DNA of 64,000 bases from Dicyema japonicum. Lineage: Eukaryota; Dicyemida; Rhombozoa; Dicyemidae. This document shows, in pieces, positions 55,151 to 64,000 of the stretch. A program made the position numbers and the translations under genes. The stretch is from positions 186,001 to 250,000 of the forward strand of contig RDEW01000053.1 of NCBI GenBank assembly GCA_011109175.1, read 5' to 3'. The notes beneath the pieces were generated by a model. It was not told where the DNA came from and ran no database searches. It worked only from the letters and a program-made list of their open reading frames with translations. Each line of letters begins with the position of its first letter. Positions within the stretch are counted from its first letter, which is position 1.

Positions 55151-55431
55151 TAATAGCTATTAAGTAAAAATGTTAATTAATCAAAAAACGGGAAATTAAA
55201 ATCCACGTACAATTAATATAGAAAACAAATCCTACTAGAGAGAAGAAAGATGTAAATCCATAAATTGGGACCATTATTATTGGTGGTCAGTTTATAATCG
55301 GGGAACTCAGCATCGTCATTATTATCGGCTAAAATTAGAACCAGTCACTACTCGAAGATTCATAAAGGCACTTCCACTTGTGTTCCAGTGTTTGTGCGCG
55401 TCTAATTGTTAACTTTGACACGTGTCTCAAT
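55151..55431. other. Intergenic, 3' flank of the protease gene
   Basis: AT-rich; nothing recognised. Confidence 0.4.
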
Positions 55432-56087
55432 TTATGAAAATTTATACTCATTAGAATGAACATAAGGATTCATCAAACAATTTTTGTTGCAATCACTCTC
55501 TGTCTCATTGACGTGACTATACCCAAGCACGTGGAATAATTCATGAGACATAATTTCTGCAGTTTTTTCTAGACTGTATCTTTTCAAAACAATTCCCACT
55601 GCCTGAGGAGTGCAGACAGTTCCTACCAATGCGACTCCCGCTGGATATCCACCCAACTGAGGCTTGACAGTAGCATCTCTGAGAATTAGTTTGGATCGAT
55701 ACTCAAAGAATAATACCGCGTCTACCCCATTTGAGTAATTTTGTCTTTGTGCGTACAGAGCGGCATTGAATGGATCAGTTGACGTGCTGTAGCGATTAAA
55801 GTATATTTTTTTAAGTTTCAATTTTATTTTGATTGCGTCAAAATACTGAATTAAGACAAAATATATACTTTCTGTGACACGTGGAACAAGTTTTGTATGT
55901 ACCACCTCATTTGGTATTTATAATAGTTGAAACTTTGTTGCTACACGTTTAATATCAAATGCATACAAATTTGATGTCAAGGACAGTAGAGACCTCCAAT
56001 TGTTTGTCGAAGCGACTACTATCTACGATTGTTTCTAAATAAATTACCCACAAGGATGCAAGGTAGGGCGAAAAACAGAAGATTCAT
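55432..56087 (-). CDS. Secreted reprolysin-like zinc metalloprotease (193 aa)
   Basis: Four exons (56087-56048, 56022-55967, 55940-55869, 55845-55432) with GT-AG introns of 25, 26 and 23 bp close in phase (194 codons). The N-terminus MNLLFFALPCILV is a short signal-peptide core. The mature part starts DSSRFDKQLEVSTVLDIKF and follows the adamalysin (M12B) order: a YFDAIKIKLKLKKIYFNRYS strand/helix block; LYAQRQ; VALVGTVCTPQAVGIV; the zinc site HELFHVLGYSH (HExxHxxGxxH); and CNKNCLMNP, the Met-turn. No prodomain with a cysteine switch, and no disintegrin, TSP or membrane segment, is present. It is therefore a minimal single-domain protease, presumably secreted at the host-parasite interface or in the matrix. 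The active-site Glu and three His are intact. Confidence 0.85.
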
Positions 56088-56089
56088 TT

Positions 56090-57030
56090 TGAAAAAATTA
56101 AATTCTTTTATAAAGTTGTTTGAAGTTACAATTATTTTTGAAGCGTTAAATATTTATTTAAAAAATAATATGAAATAATTATAAAATAAATAAATAAAAA
56201 TAAATTGATTTGAGGGATTTTGATTTTTCAATTTTTTTAAAGTTTTGTTTATTACTAGCAGCGCAGTTCGCTTAGTTGACCGCTTTCTAGCTTCTGTGGG
56301 AGCCTTCGATGCGTAATTCGCATCGCTCACAACCAGCTACACTCTTCAACCTGGGAGACCTCTTCACGTTTTCTCTACTGCAGTATTGAGCACCAAAATC
56401 TTTTAACATTTAACTGGATTATCAAATATCGATTTAACAGGAAATATGATCTTTCAAGATTTTTAACAAATTAATATGAAATATGATATTTCATGGTTTT
56501 TTGATGTCGTCAAAAATAAACGACTTTCTTCAATAGTCAGGCTGTTCTCTAACTATATGGGGGTCCACGCGGATCTTTGCGTCCGTAAATGGTTGTTGAA
56601 ATTTCCTTCCATTTAAGACATTTATTTTAAAAGAATCCACTGTAGTCAGTTTTTGACTCGTAAGTAACAGTTCAGTTCCTTAACTTAACTTTAGCAACTT
56701 GATTAGCAAGGAAAATTAAAGAGGGAGTTATTTGGCCTCATGCCGCAAGTCCTGCAAACGCTTGGACTATTCTCTGCGCTCTCAGACCCCTCTTATCGTT
56801 TATTCTGTGCTGCAACATACGAGTCAATGATGGCATCTCTTTTTAGGAAGTTTTCCATTTTTTTCTGCTGCATCTCATATCGACATTCAGCTCCTTATTA
56901 CTAGGGAAATTTTTATAGCAGTTAAAATTTAAAATATAGCACTTAAAATAGCATTATAGCATTTAGACCACAAAATAAAAATTTTTAATTTTTGAAATTT
57001 TTTTTGAAAAAAGAAAAAATAAAAAGTAAA
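56090..57030. other. Intergenic, nothing recognised
   Basis: Upstream of the protease gene. Very AT-rich at 56095-56240, with no clear TATA box assignable. No coding blocks in the remainder. Confidence 0.4.
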
Positions 57031-57035
57031 TATTT

Positions 57036-57242
57036 TTAGTTAAGGGGCAGGATTGTGAAGGTTTTCCCGCTGATCACCGCCATTTCGAGTCTCTGCCCCA
57101 ACCAGAGTATTTCGCGAGGCTCGCAACTCTTTGAAGCAAGCCTTCGTCCGATACTGGAGAGAAATGCATCAAATGACAGGCTCTGTGAATATTTATAAAC
57201 ACAAGAGTTAATTCGGACAGTGTCGATGCATCGATATAACAC
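57036..57242 (-). mobile_element. LINE-D C-terminal tail fragment
   Basis: The minus-strand frame reads SLSFDAFLSSIGRRLASKSC, then EPREILWLGQRLEMAVISGK and TFTILPLN*, the LINE-D tail pattern (FL..LG.R.......PRE..WL.QR...A...GN....). It is followed by an A/T-rich 3' flank. Confidence 0.7.
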
Positions 57243-57249
57243 AATTATT

Positions 57250-57880
57250 ACGCTCCAATATGTCTAGTTTTTTGTTATCTTAGCAGTTAGTCAAGTCTAG
57301 AGCTATTTTGACTTAAAACCCCTAATTGACGAGAATTGACTCCGTTTGACTTTAGCGAATTAAATCAGCAGTGTGAAGCACCTCGTGTATTATTAGCATA
57401 TGAATACTTAGGGTTCCGCTTGTGTCGTACTACCTACAATCCTTTATATTAGTCTTCCTTGTAGAATAGACAGATTGGGAGACAAGGAATTATTACCAAA
57501 AATATAACATCAAAAAAGAGAGGAAAACCAATTAATTAACTGATCATGGGTTTCGAGACATCTGGATGTTTCACCATGGGGTTCTTTTTTCGACAGAATT
57601 TGCTATTTCGTCAGCTTCTATTGAATGAAACGATAGTATTCATGACGTAATGAGGAACTCAGACCTGTATTCCGATTTTACTGGATAACGAGCAAAATTT
57701 ATTTAAAAAAATAAAAACTGAGAAGGATCAAAGCTTTCGTTCCAAAAAATCTGGTTTGCTCTTCCTAACAGAACCCTGACCACATAGAAAGGGTAAATTC
57801 CAGAACATAATTCAATTCAACATAAACGGAGAAGATGGCTTACTGTAAATACCCGGTCAAATTCGAGGATCGAATTTCTT
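57250..57880. other. Intergenic, nothing recognised
   Basis: No coding block supported. Confidence 0.35.
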
Positions 57881-57884
57881 AAAT

Positions 57885-58105
57885 TATTATTAATAGCACT
57901 TTCGAAGAACCAAAAAAGTAATTTATTTTTCCGCCTGTGCCGTATTTTTCTTCAGGTTATTCTTTCTCCCACAATTCTCTTAACTAACTTTTTCCATGCT
58001 CACGGTTACTGGCGATTATTCTGAGCGTGTCAAAATCGTCTCCTGTTTTCAGCTTTCGTCTTACATTGGTCAGGTCCTTGTGTATAACCTCTGGCAAAAT
58101 TTCTT
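57885..58105 (-). mobile_element. LINE-A 3' terminal fragment
   Basis: Its complement repeats 23605-23815 closely: GACCTGACCAATGTAAGACG, AAAACAGGAGACGATTTTGA, CTTAACTAACTTT..., then CCGTATTTTTCTTCAGG and GGTTCTTCGAAAGTGCTATTAATAATAA. It ends about 140 bp upstream of the ENGase start codon. Confidence 0.85.
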
Positions 58106-58241
58106 AAATATGCCGGAATAATTTATTTTAATAATTATGATTATTTTAAAATAATTAAATTAAGTATTCGTATTATTTTTAAATTGGTGAGTTTAATTTG
58201 GTTTACTCTTGGGAAGTTAAATAAATAAAAATTAGTCTTGT

Positions 58242-60186
58242 ATGAATTTGAGCACAAAACCGTTGAAGAATCTGGATGAACTACTCAATTGGAGTCCTTC
58301 CGAATTACAATCTTCCTTCGATAATAATAATTTGGGAACTGTTTTTGATAGAAACAAGAAAAATAAAGTCTTATTCTGCCACGACATGATGGGTGGATAT
58401 CTAGAGGACAGGTTGACCGGTTTACTGATGCCAGATTTAACTTTGGCTCTGAGAATGTCGGATATTCCTTCTGTTACTGGCATTTGGTGGACGTTTTCGT
58501 GTACTTCAGTCACCACTTCATAACCATTCCTCCCCTAAACTGGATTCAATCTGCGAAAAACAATTCTACGCCAATATTAGGTACTCTCCTTCTTCACTCA
58601 AGGGACCCTGATCACCGAGGGGATCATTGGCCAAGAAATCTGCTATCGAATGTTCGAAAGCGACTCCGTACTCGAGTCTGTCGTCTCAAAGCTGGTGGAA
58701 ATTGCGAAGGTCTTCAACCTCAGCGGCTGGCTTGTCAACATTGAAAACTCCGTCGTGGTACCCCCATTTAATATAAGAAGAATCGACATGTGCCACGTGT
58801 AGTTATGATGCTCAAATTACTCACCAGTGGTCTAAAACAGTCACCAGTGACCCGATTGTCGTTTGGTACTCGATTGATTCTGGTCAACTTTCCTGGCAGA
58901 ATGAACTCAATGATAGGAATAAGTCGATTTATGTTCTATTTTAGGTTATTTTTGGAAGACGAGGGTGTCTTCATGTTCACCAATTACTGGTGGGACGAAA
59001 GTAACCTGCGGAGAATGAGCACACGGTTCGGACACTTACTAGACAGGATTTTCGTTGGAGTCGACGTCTTTGGTCGCGGAGTTCGTGTTGGGGGACCCGG
59101 ATTTGATATATCCGAGGTTAATCGTGGTCTCATCGAGAGGCTGTGGAACTGATCGGGAAATATAATCTGTCCGTGGCATTATTTGCTCCAGGTTGGACTT
59201 GGGAGACATTCAGGGATGAGGACCTTTATTGGGACATGGAGAAACTGTGGGAGTCAGTCTTATACCTAGATTTTGGGGACAGCTTGCTCAGCTGATGGAA
59301 CCCAGGAGTTATCCGTTGCCGTTTAAATCAAGTTTTTGTCGCGGATTTGGTCGTTCAACGTGGAATCTTGGTAAGGTTTTCTCCGATGTCATTTTTAGAA
59401 AATTGGGGACCAAACTTGGTATCAAATCGGGCTCCAACAGCCTCAGCTGAACTCCTGTCAATTAATATCCTCAGGGGACAGCATTTCCGTTGATTATTCT
59501 GATAGTTTTTCATTTTCTGGGGAAACTGCTTGCGCTTTACGATCCCTAAAACTCCCCACGATCTATGCAAGTTTGTTTGAGAACCAATCCAGGGATATTC
59601 TGAGGATAGTTTCCACAGCTCCTCGACTGGGGATCATTTGCTACTACAGCGTACCTGAGGAATTTGCTTACGACCTGTCGTTCAACGTTTTTTGCAAATC
59701 TGGTGAGTCACTGACCGTAAAAGTGAGGTCACAGTTCAGAATGAGTGAGATCTGGCACAAGAAGTAAACCCGAAGTATATTTTTAGGACTTTTATCGTAT
59801 ATAATGACCACGTGTCTCCCATTAACTCTGTTTCTTGTTGCTGACATCAAAATTCGACGATGGCGAAAAACATGGGGAGACTGAGCTGTTCATGGGACAG
59901 ATAGAGGTAAGGATGACTTTTTTAAATCCGAGATATTTGAGGACTCGGGAGGCCCCTTCCTTGCTTTAATGAATGTCGCTATTCAGTGAACTACTCTCTG
60001 CGTGTTTGGGGGGATCAATTTCTGATGGAGTTTAAAGATTACTCGAATTATAAATATTTCATAATATGGAAAGAGGGGGATGCCATGATTTCTTCGTTTT
60101 TGGAATACTTGGGAAGGACTTTCCTTCCATATTTTGTGGTTGATGCTCCCAAAACGAGATATTTAGTCGAGGGAGTACTATTTTAG
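58242..60186 (+). CDS. ENGASE: GH85 cytosolic endo-beta-N-acetylglucosaminidase, at least nine exons
   Basis: Hydrolyses the chitobiose core of free or misfolded-glycoprotein N-glycans in the cytosol. Eight GT-AG introns (23, 22, 31, 22, 23, 23, 28, 22 bp) join exons starting 58242, 58435, 58603, 58828, 58945, 59140, 59270, 59399 and 59441; all phases close. Order: LFCHDMMGGYLEDRF, LVDVFVYFSHHFITIPP, ILGTLITEG, GWLVNIENS (catalytic Asn-x-Glu of GH85), VVWYSIDSGQLSWQNELNDR, FMFTNYWWDES, FVGVDVFGRG, LSVALFAPGWTWE and LPFKSSFCRGFG. Exon 9 carries the accessory beta-domain (TIYASLFENQSRDIL) to about 59764. Beyond it, GETELFMGQIE, YSLRVWGDQFL and the end RYLVEGVLF* (60186) fit the family C-terminus, but their joins are unresolved and one frame change lacks a good intron. 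There is no signal peptide, as expected. Confidence 0.92.
58412..58434 (+). other. 23-bp spliceosomal intron (ENGase intron 1)
   Basis: GT...AG with CTGAT as branch-point-like motif. Removal yields GGYLEDR-FNFGSEN, the family sequence. Unspliced, the frame diverges from GH85 immediately. Confidence 0.92.
58581..58602 (+). other. 22-bp spliceosomal intron (ENGase intron 2)
   Basis: GTACTC...CAAG followed by G. Removal restores ILG-TLITEG, the conserved GH85 strand; unspliced, the frame is lost. Confidence 0.92.
58923..58944 (+). other. 22-bp spliceosomal intron (ENGase intron 4)
   Basis: GTCGAT...TTAG. Removal gives NDRNK-LFLEDEGVFMFTNYWW, matching the family spacing before FTNY-W. Confidence 0.9.
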
Positions 60187-60189
60187 TGG

Positions 60190-61140
60190 TTTTTTTATTT
60201 TTTAGTTTTTTTGTCCACGTGACTTTTGGAGTTTATAGCTGTAAGTTCTCAATAAGATCGTTTAGTCAAGAAATTGTAGACTGAGCATTTAGAAATGGTC
60301 CCTGGTTGGGAGAATTTTTGATTCCCAGTGTAGGTGGTCAGTTGGTGTGGTTTTTAGACAGCCAGTAATTATTCTTAGAGCAGTATTGAGTCATTTTCTG
60401 TTGGACCTCAGGCAGGAATAGCACAGTGATCGTTGTTTTGATAAATTGTATGTAGATAGTTGTCAAGCTCTCTTGCTCTGGCCAAATGACGTACCCGCTA
60501 CCGCCCAGAGTACGTTGTGGTTCTGAGATTTTTCGCATACATATGAGGACTTTCATGTGGGTGCCTCCTCGTTGAGAAAACTGCCTGCATTTGTAGCGAA
60601 CAGACCCACTTATTTCTTTTACCGAGCAACTAACAAATAGTTTTCTTGGCAGTGGCTACGGGAGCGCCCTAGTGAATCGATATTAGTTAGTTAAGTAACC
60701 TCACTAACTTGTAAGAGCTCAGCAGCAATTAAGTAGGACGTAGCAAATGACGGTCGCTTTCATAGATCGGTCAGTTTTGGCATTGTATACGAACATTAAA
60801 CTAATTCAGGAAATTAAAAAAGGTGATTTTCTGTCAACTAGGAGAGGTAGCAAAAGGAACAGAGGACATCTTTCATTACATCCAGTTACATTCGTCGGTA
60901 GACAGATGCCCATCAGGTTTACCCGGATGTCCCCCGGAAGAGAATAGTCTGATTGGTCTACTGGAGGAGGAGGCTCAAATCCTCAACTAAGATGCTTACA
61001 AATTAATTTTTATTTTTTAAAAATAAAAATACATAAAAACCAATTAATTTAATGGATCTCCTTAGTCACCAATTTTCTTTAATTTGATTCTGAATGATTT
61101 CCCCGTTCCTATGAATAATAATATAATAACTATTTGTGTT
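60190..61140. other. Intergenic, nothing recognised
   Basis: Short ORFs on both strands (60338-60556 minus; 60747-60947 plus) match no family I know. Confidence 0.35.
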
Positions 61141-63500
61141 AATTTAACGTTCGTCATGTGGTTCGCCGTTTTTGTGACGTAAATTGTGGACTATATATCC
61201 CAGACAAAAGAACCATGCACTACGTCCAATCCAAGATGGATGTCTTTCTTGGAAGGTCGCCCCACTGGCGTCTCTCTTCTGTCTTGATGGAAGCCCACCT
61301 AATGCTTTCCGGCGATGTAAACCCTAATCCTGGACCTCGAAAACCCTTATTTTGATTCAACTAAACATAAATGGAGTGAAAGGGAAAATCCTCGAACTCA
61401 GAAACCTCTGTAAAAAAGTATAATACTGACATTTGCTTTCTCCAAGAAACAAGACTAACTCCGTCTCTAAACGCAAAGCATTCGACATGGTTCAAGAACC
61501 AATTGTAATCAATCTGGATGACCTGGTAATATTAAACAACCCTACATTCAATGCAAAGACTCCCTACAGAGCGAATGACAGGACATCGTCCCCCGATCTC
61601 ACTCTTGCCTATACGAGACCAGCAGTGACCATAATCCCGTTATGATTACGTTTGAAGGAAGAGTGTCAATTGTAAAGAAACCTGTTTTATTTACCGACTA
61701 CAAAAATGTCGACTGGAAAAGTTCTCAAATTTTGTCGACTATTATCTACTTGACTTTCATTTATCCAATTTCAACATCGATAAAGCACTACACTATTTTA
61801 ATAGAGTGGTACGCGAGGGAATGAAAATTTGTATTAAAAGAAGGCCACTGACCTCAAGAAAGAATCTTCTCCAGAGCCGATCCACTCATAAAAAAGAAAT
61901 TACCAAAAAAGCCTCCAAAAATCCTGGGAAACAAGATTAAGAATTCGTACATTAGAAAGAGAGATCAGGAACAATGCAAAGAAGAAACAAGAGAAAGTTT
62001 GAAAAAAACTTCATGTCCAATCTAAACAAGCAGAACTCCCTTACAAAAATGTGGAAAACACTTAGAAGCTTTATTAACGCTGACAACCCACACGATGAAA
62101 TTCTTCCTAAACAAACTTATGAAGTACTACTCCTCCACGAGTTTCAACCCACACAAGAAATTCGAAGGTCCATCCATCCTAGCCCTCAATCCTAAAAGAG
62201 TCACCTCCCCGATTTCTTCTCTGTGGAGAACGTATAGAATATGGTCAAGGGTCAAAAACCGATTTATTCCTGTGGTCCGGACGGAATCCCTGCAATAGTT
62301 CTGAAAATCATAGGCCCTTATGCTATCATGGCCCTCACAAAAATTTCAACTTTTCAATCAACGAAAATTGAATTTCTTCCATTTGGAAGCTATCAAACAT
62401 ACAATCAATTCTGAAACCCGGGCGACCAAAGGGATCATTAGCCTCATGCAGACAAATATCTCTCCAATGTGTTACATCAAAACTTTAGGAAAAGCTGATT
62501 CTTGAACTAATCAAACCATACCTTTGATGCACCTTTTCAACACGGATTCAGAAAAGGCACTCTACAGAAACGCATCTTACATGCCTTACAAATTTCATCA
62601 AGGATGGCTAAAACGCAAACCTCATCAGAAGTCATTGCTCCATCGATATAGAAAAAGCTTTCTACACTGTCCCAAGAAAACTTTTGATAAGGAAGATCTT
62701 TACGTCAAAAATCCCAAACAACCTGAAAATCTGGATTGCTAATTTCCTAAATGGAAGAAGAGGAAGAGTAACTGCTGGAAAAACTAGATCAGTGACCAAG
62801 TTCCTTCCAAATGGGGTCCCTCAAGGATCTCCAATGTCAATACACCTATTCAACCTATTCCTAAATGATATGCCCTCCCTTATTAGTGACGATACTCTGG
62901 TTCTGACATATGCGAATGATATAATCGTCGCAGTCAAAGACCAGTGCGTTAATACTGCTGTATACCGGCTACAAGCTTCATTGGAGGATCTGAACTGTTG
63001 GCTCGTTAAGAACATTCTACATACAAGTCCCGAAAAGTCTTAACGACAATTTTCACAACAAACAGAAAAGTGACAAAATCAGCTCCATATGTAACCATAA
63101 ATAGAAAATAAATCCGTACGACTAACTCGGTCAAGATACTGTGCGTAACATACGAGCCACTCTTGACCTTTAGCAAACACATCGACGACGTCATCTCCTC
63201 GGCACAACGAAAGCTAAATTTTGTTAAAACACTCCTTGGACAATATAAGGGTGTTTCAAATCAAATTTGGACTCGCTCTACGTGCAGCATATTCAACCGT
63301 CTCTAACTACGGGTGTGCTGCATGGGGAACCAATCTATCAAACGCGAATATGGAAAAATCAATACATTCCAAAAATGGCCAGTAAGGCTCTGCAAAGGTT
63401 TTCCCAGACACCTCTAAACCCTACACCATTTGAGGAATTAGTGAGAAAAACCGGAGCCTTATTACCCCCAAAAAAGTTAGAAACCTCCGCCCAATCCGGA
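61141..63500 (+). mobile_element. LINE-B copy with second 2A-like variant, shattered
   Basis: The 5' part (61158-61355) ends EAHLMLSGDVNPNPGPRKPL. The endonuclease start (QLNINGVKGKILELRNLC, about 61350-61420) and its end (LNNPTFNAKTPYRANDRTSS, 61530-61600) are separated by a deletion. RT blocks follow: YSCGPDGIPAIVLKIIGPYA, DIEKAFYTVPRKLLIRKIFT, NFLNGRRGRVTAGKTRSVTK, FLPNGVPQGSPMSIHLFNLF, TYANDIIVAV (AND for ADD) and WLVKNILHTSPEKS. The end is missing, as another partial copy begins near 63500. Confidence 0.85.
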
Positions 63501-64000
63501 AATGCATTGGAACCTGTGCGAAAATCGATTAAATGCATGTTCCGGAAAGTCAGCAGTCACTCTATTCACTAAAAATAGAAGGATGGGAACGCAAACAATT
63601 GATTTCACGTTAAATGGAGTACCTATACCACAAAAGAAATCGCAGAAGTTACTGGGAGTAACTTTTGATACTTTCCTCTGTTTCTCAGCCCATGTGGAAT
63701 CCATCATATCAACATGTGCAAAGAAGATCAATTTTGTAAAACCCTTCCTTTGGAACTGTGGAGGAATTTATCCGCCAGTTGTCGGGACCCTCTACAAGCA
63801 GTATATCGATCCAACAATAGGCTATGCATGTGCTGCGTGGGGATCTAACCTGGCGGCAACGAACCTAATAAAAATTCAAGAGATCCAGTCATGAGCAGTA
63901 AATTTATTTGAACGATATACAGATAACGAAATTGCCCCGAGAACATTAGAGTCAATCATAGAGTCAACTGAAGGAAATTTCATAAGAGGAGGGAAAAAAG
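63501..64000 (+). mobile_element. Partial LINE-B copy running off the window
   Basis: The frame 63502-63894 reads AVTLFTKNRRMGTQTIDFTL, PIPQKKSQKLLGVTFDTFLC, FSAHVESIISTCAKKINFVK and YKQYIDPTIGYACAAWGSNL. It corresponds to the region after YADD, and overlaps in content what the previous copy should contain. Two LINE-B fragments are therefore abutted here. It continues beyond 64000. Confidence 0.8.

Noticed and set aside
58758-58777. A 20-bp GT-AG intron in ENGase exon 3
   Set aside because: Removing it gives an open frame, but leaves the family's PPF motif out and makes the spacing to VVWYS too short. The 31-bp intron at 58797-58827 fits both better.

Overview
The window is eukaryotic, almost certainly metazoan, AT-rich, and mostly built of decayed transposable elements with small intron-containing genes between them. 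The decisive clue is the introns. In every protein gene I could recognise, neighbouring coding blocks lie in different frames. They join in phase only when tiny GT...AG introns of about 18-36 bp (mostly 21-26 bp) are removed. Among animals, introns this short are, to my knowledge, characteristic of dicyemid mesozoans. A metazoan-type peptide GPCR and animal-type LINEs fit that, so a dicyemid-like parasite is my inference; it is not proven from the sequence.

Host genes, left to right: a coiled-coil, tektin-like gene (12.5-13.9 kb, +); an orphan gene (about 13.96-14.42 kb, +); a 117-aa SANT/Myb-like protein (17.67-18.11 kb, +); a rhodopsin-class, FMRFamide-receptor-like GPCR (26.67-27.96 kb, -); an 80-aa orphan (29.01-29.34 kb, +) that converges with a VMA21-like V-ATPase assembly factor (29.37-29.64 kb, -); a 76-aa single-exon or partial gene with a TATA box (37.9-38.1 kb, -); TAF8, a TFIID subunit (39.64-40.46 kb, +); a 188-aa orphan (43.33-43.98 kb, -); a small secreted reprolysin-like zinc protease (55.43-56.09 kb, -); and a GH85 cytosolic endo-beta-N-acetylglucosaminidase (58.24-60.19 kb, +). 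For six of these genes the exon phases close exactly across the whole reading frame; for ENGase they close over the first nine exons.

The mobile fraction has at least five LINE groups, given working letters here. A has an APE domain and an RT with a 'LGSLLGD' motif. B has APE-RT preceded by a 2A-like 'SGDxxxNPGP' peptide, ends in '-GIT*', and has a GGATCACTTAATTAG tail. C is R4/Dong-like. D is known here only from C-terminal pieces with a zinc-finger plus PD-(D/E)XK-like signature. E is Jockey/CR1-like, with an RRM + CCHC ORF1. DNA transposons include a FLYWCH/MULE element with long subterminal tandem repeats and its deletion derivative, two hAT elements with 8-bp target duplications, a Tc1/mariner-type DDE element, a pogo/Tigger-like element and a 1.3-kb inverted-repeat element with a 9-bp duplication. 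Several are nested: MULE contains hAT contains LINE D at 1.4-6.2 kb, and hAT contains the inverted-repeat element, which contains LINE D, at 49.8-51.9 kb.

All autonomous elements seen are broken. There are two single-N positions, each flanked by near-duplicate sequence, which look like assembly joins. I saw no rRNA, tRNA or CRISPR. The host genes do not form an obvious pathway. They are scattered housekeeping, signalling and secreted-protein genes in a repeat-rich background.
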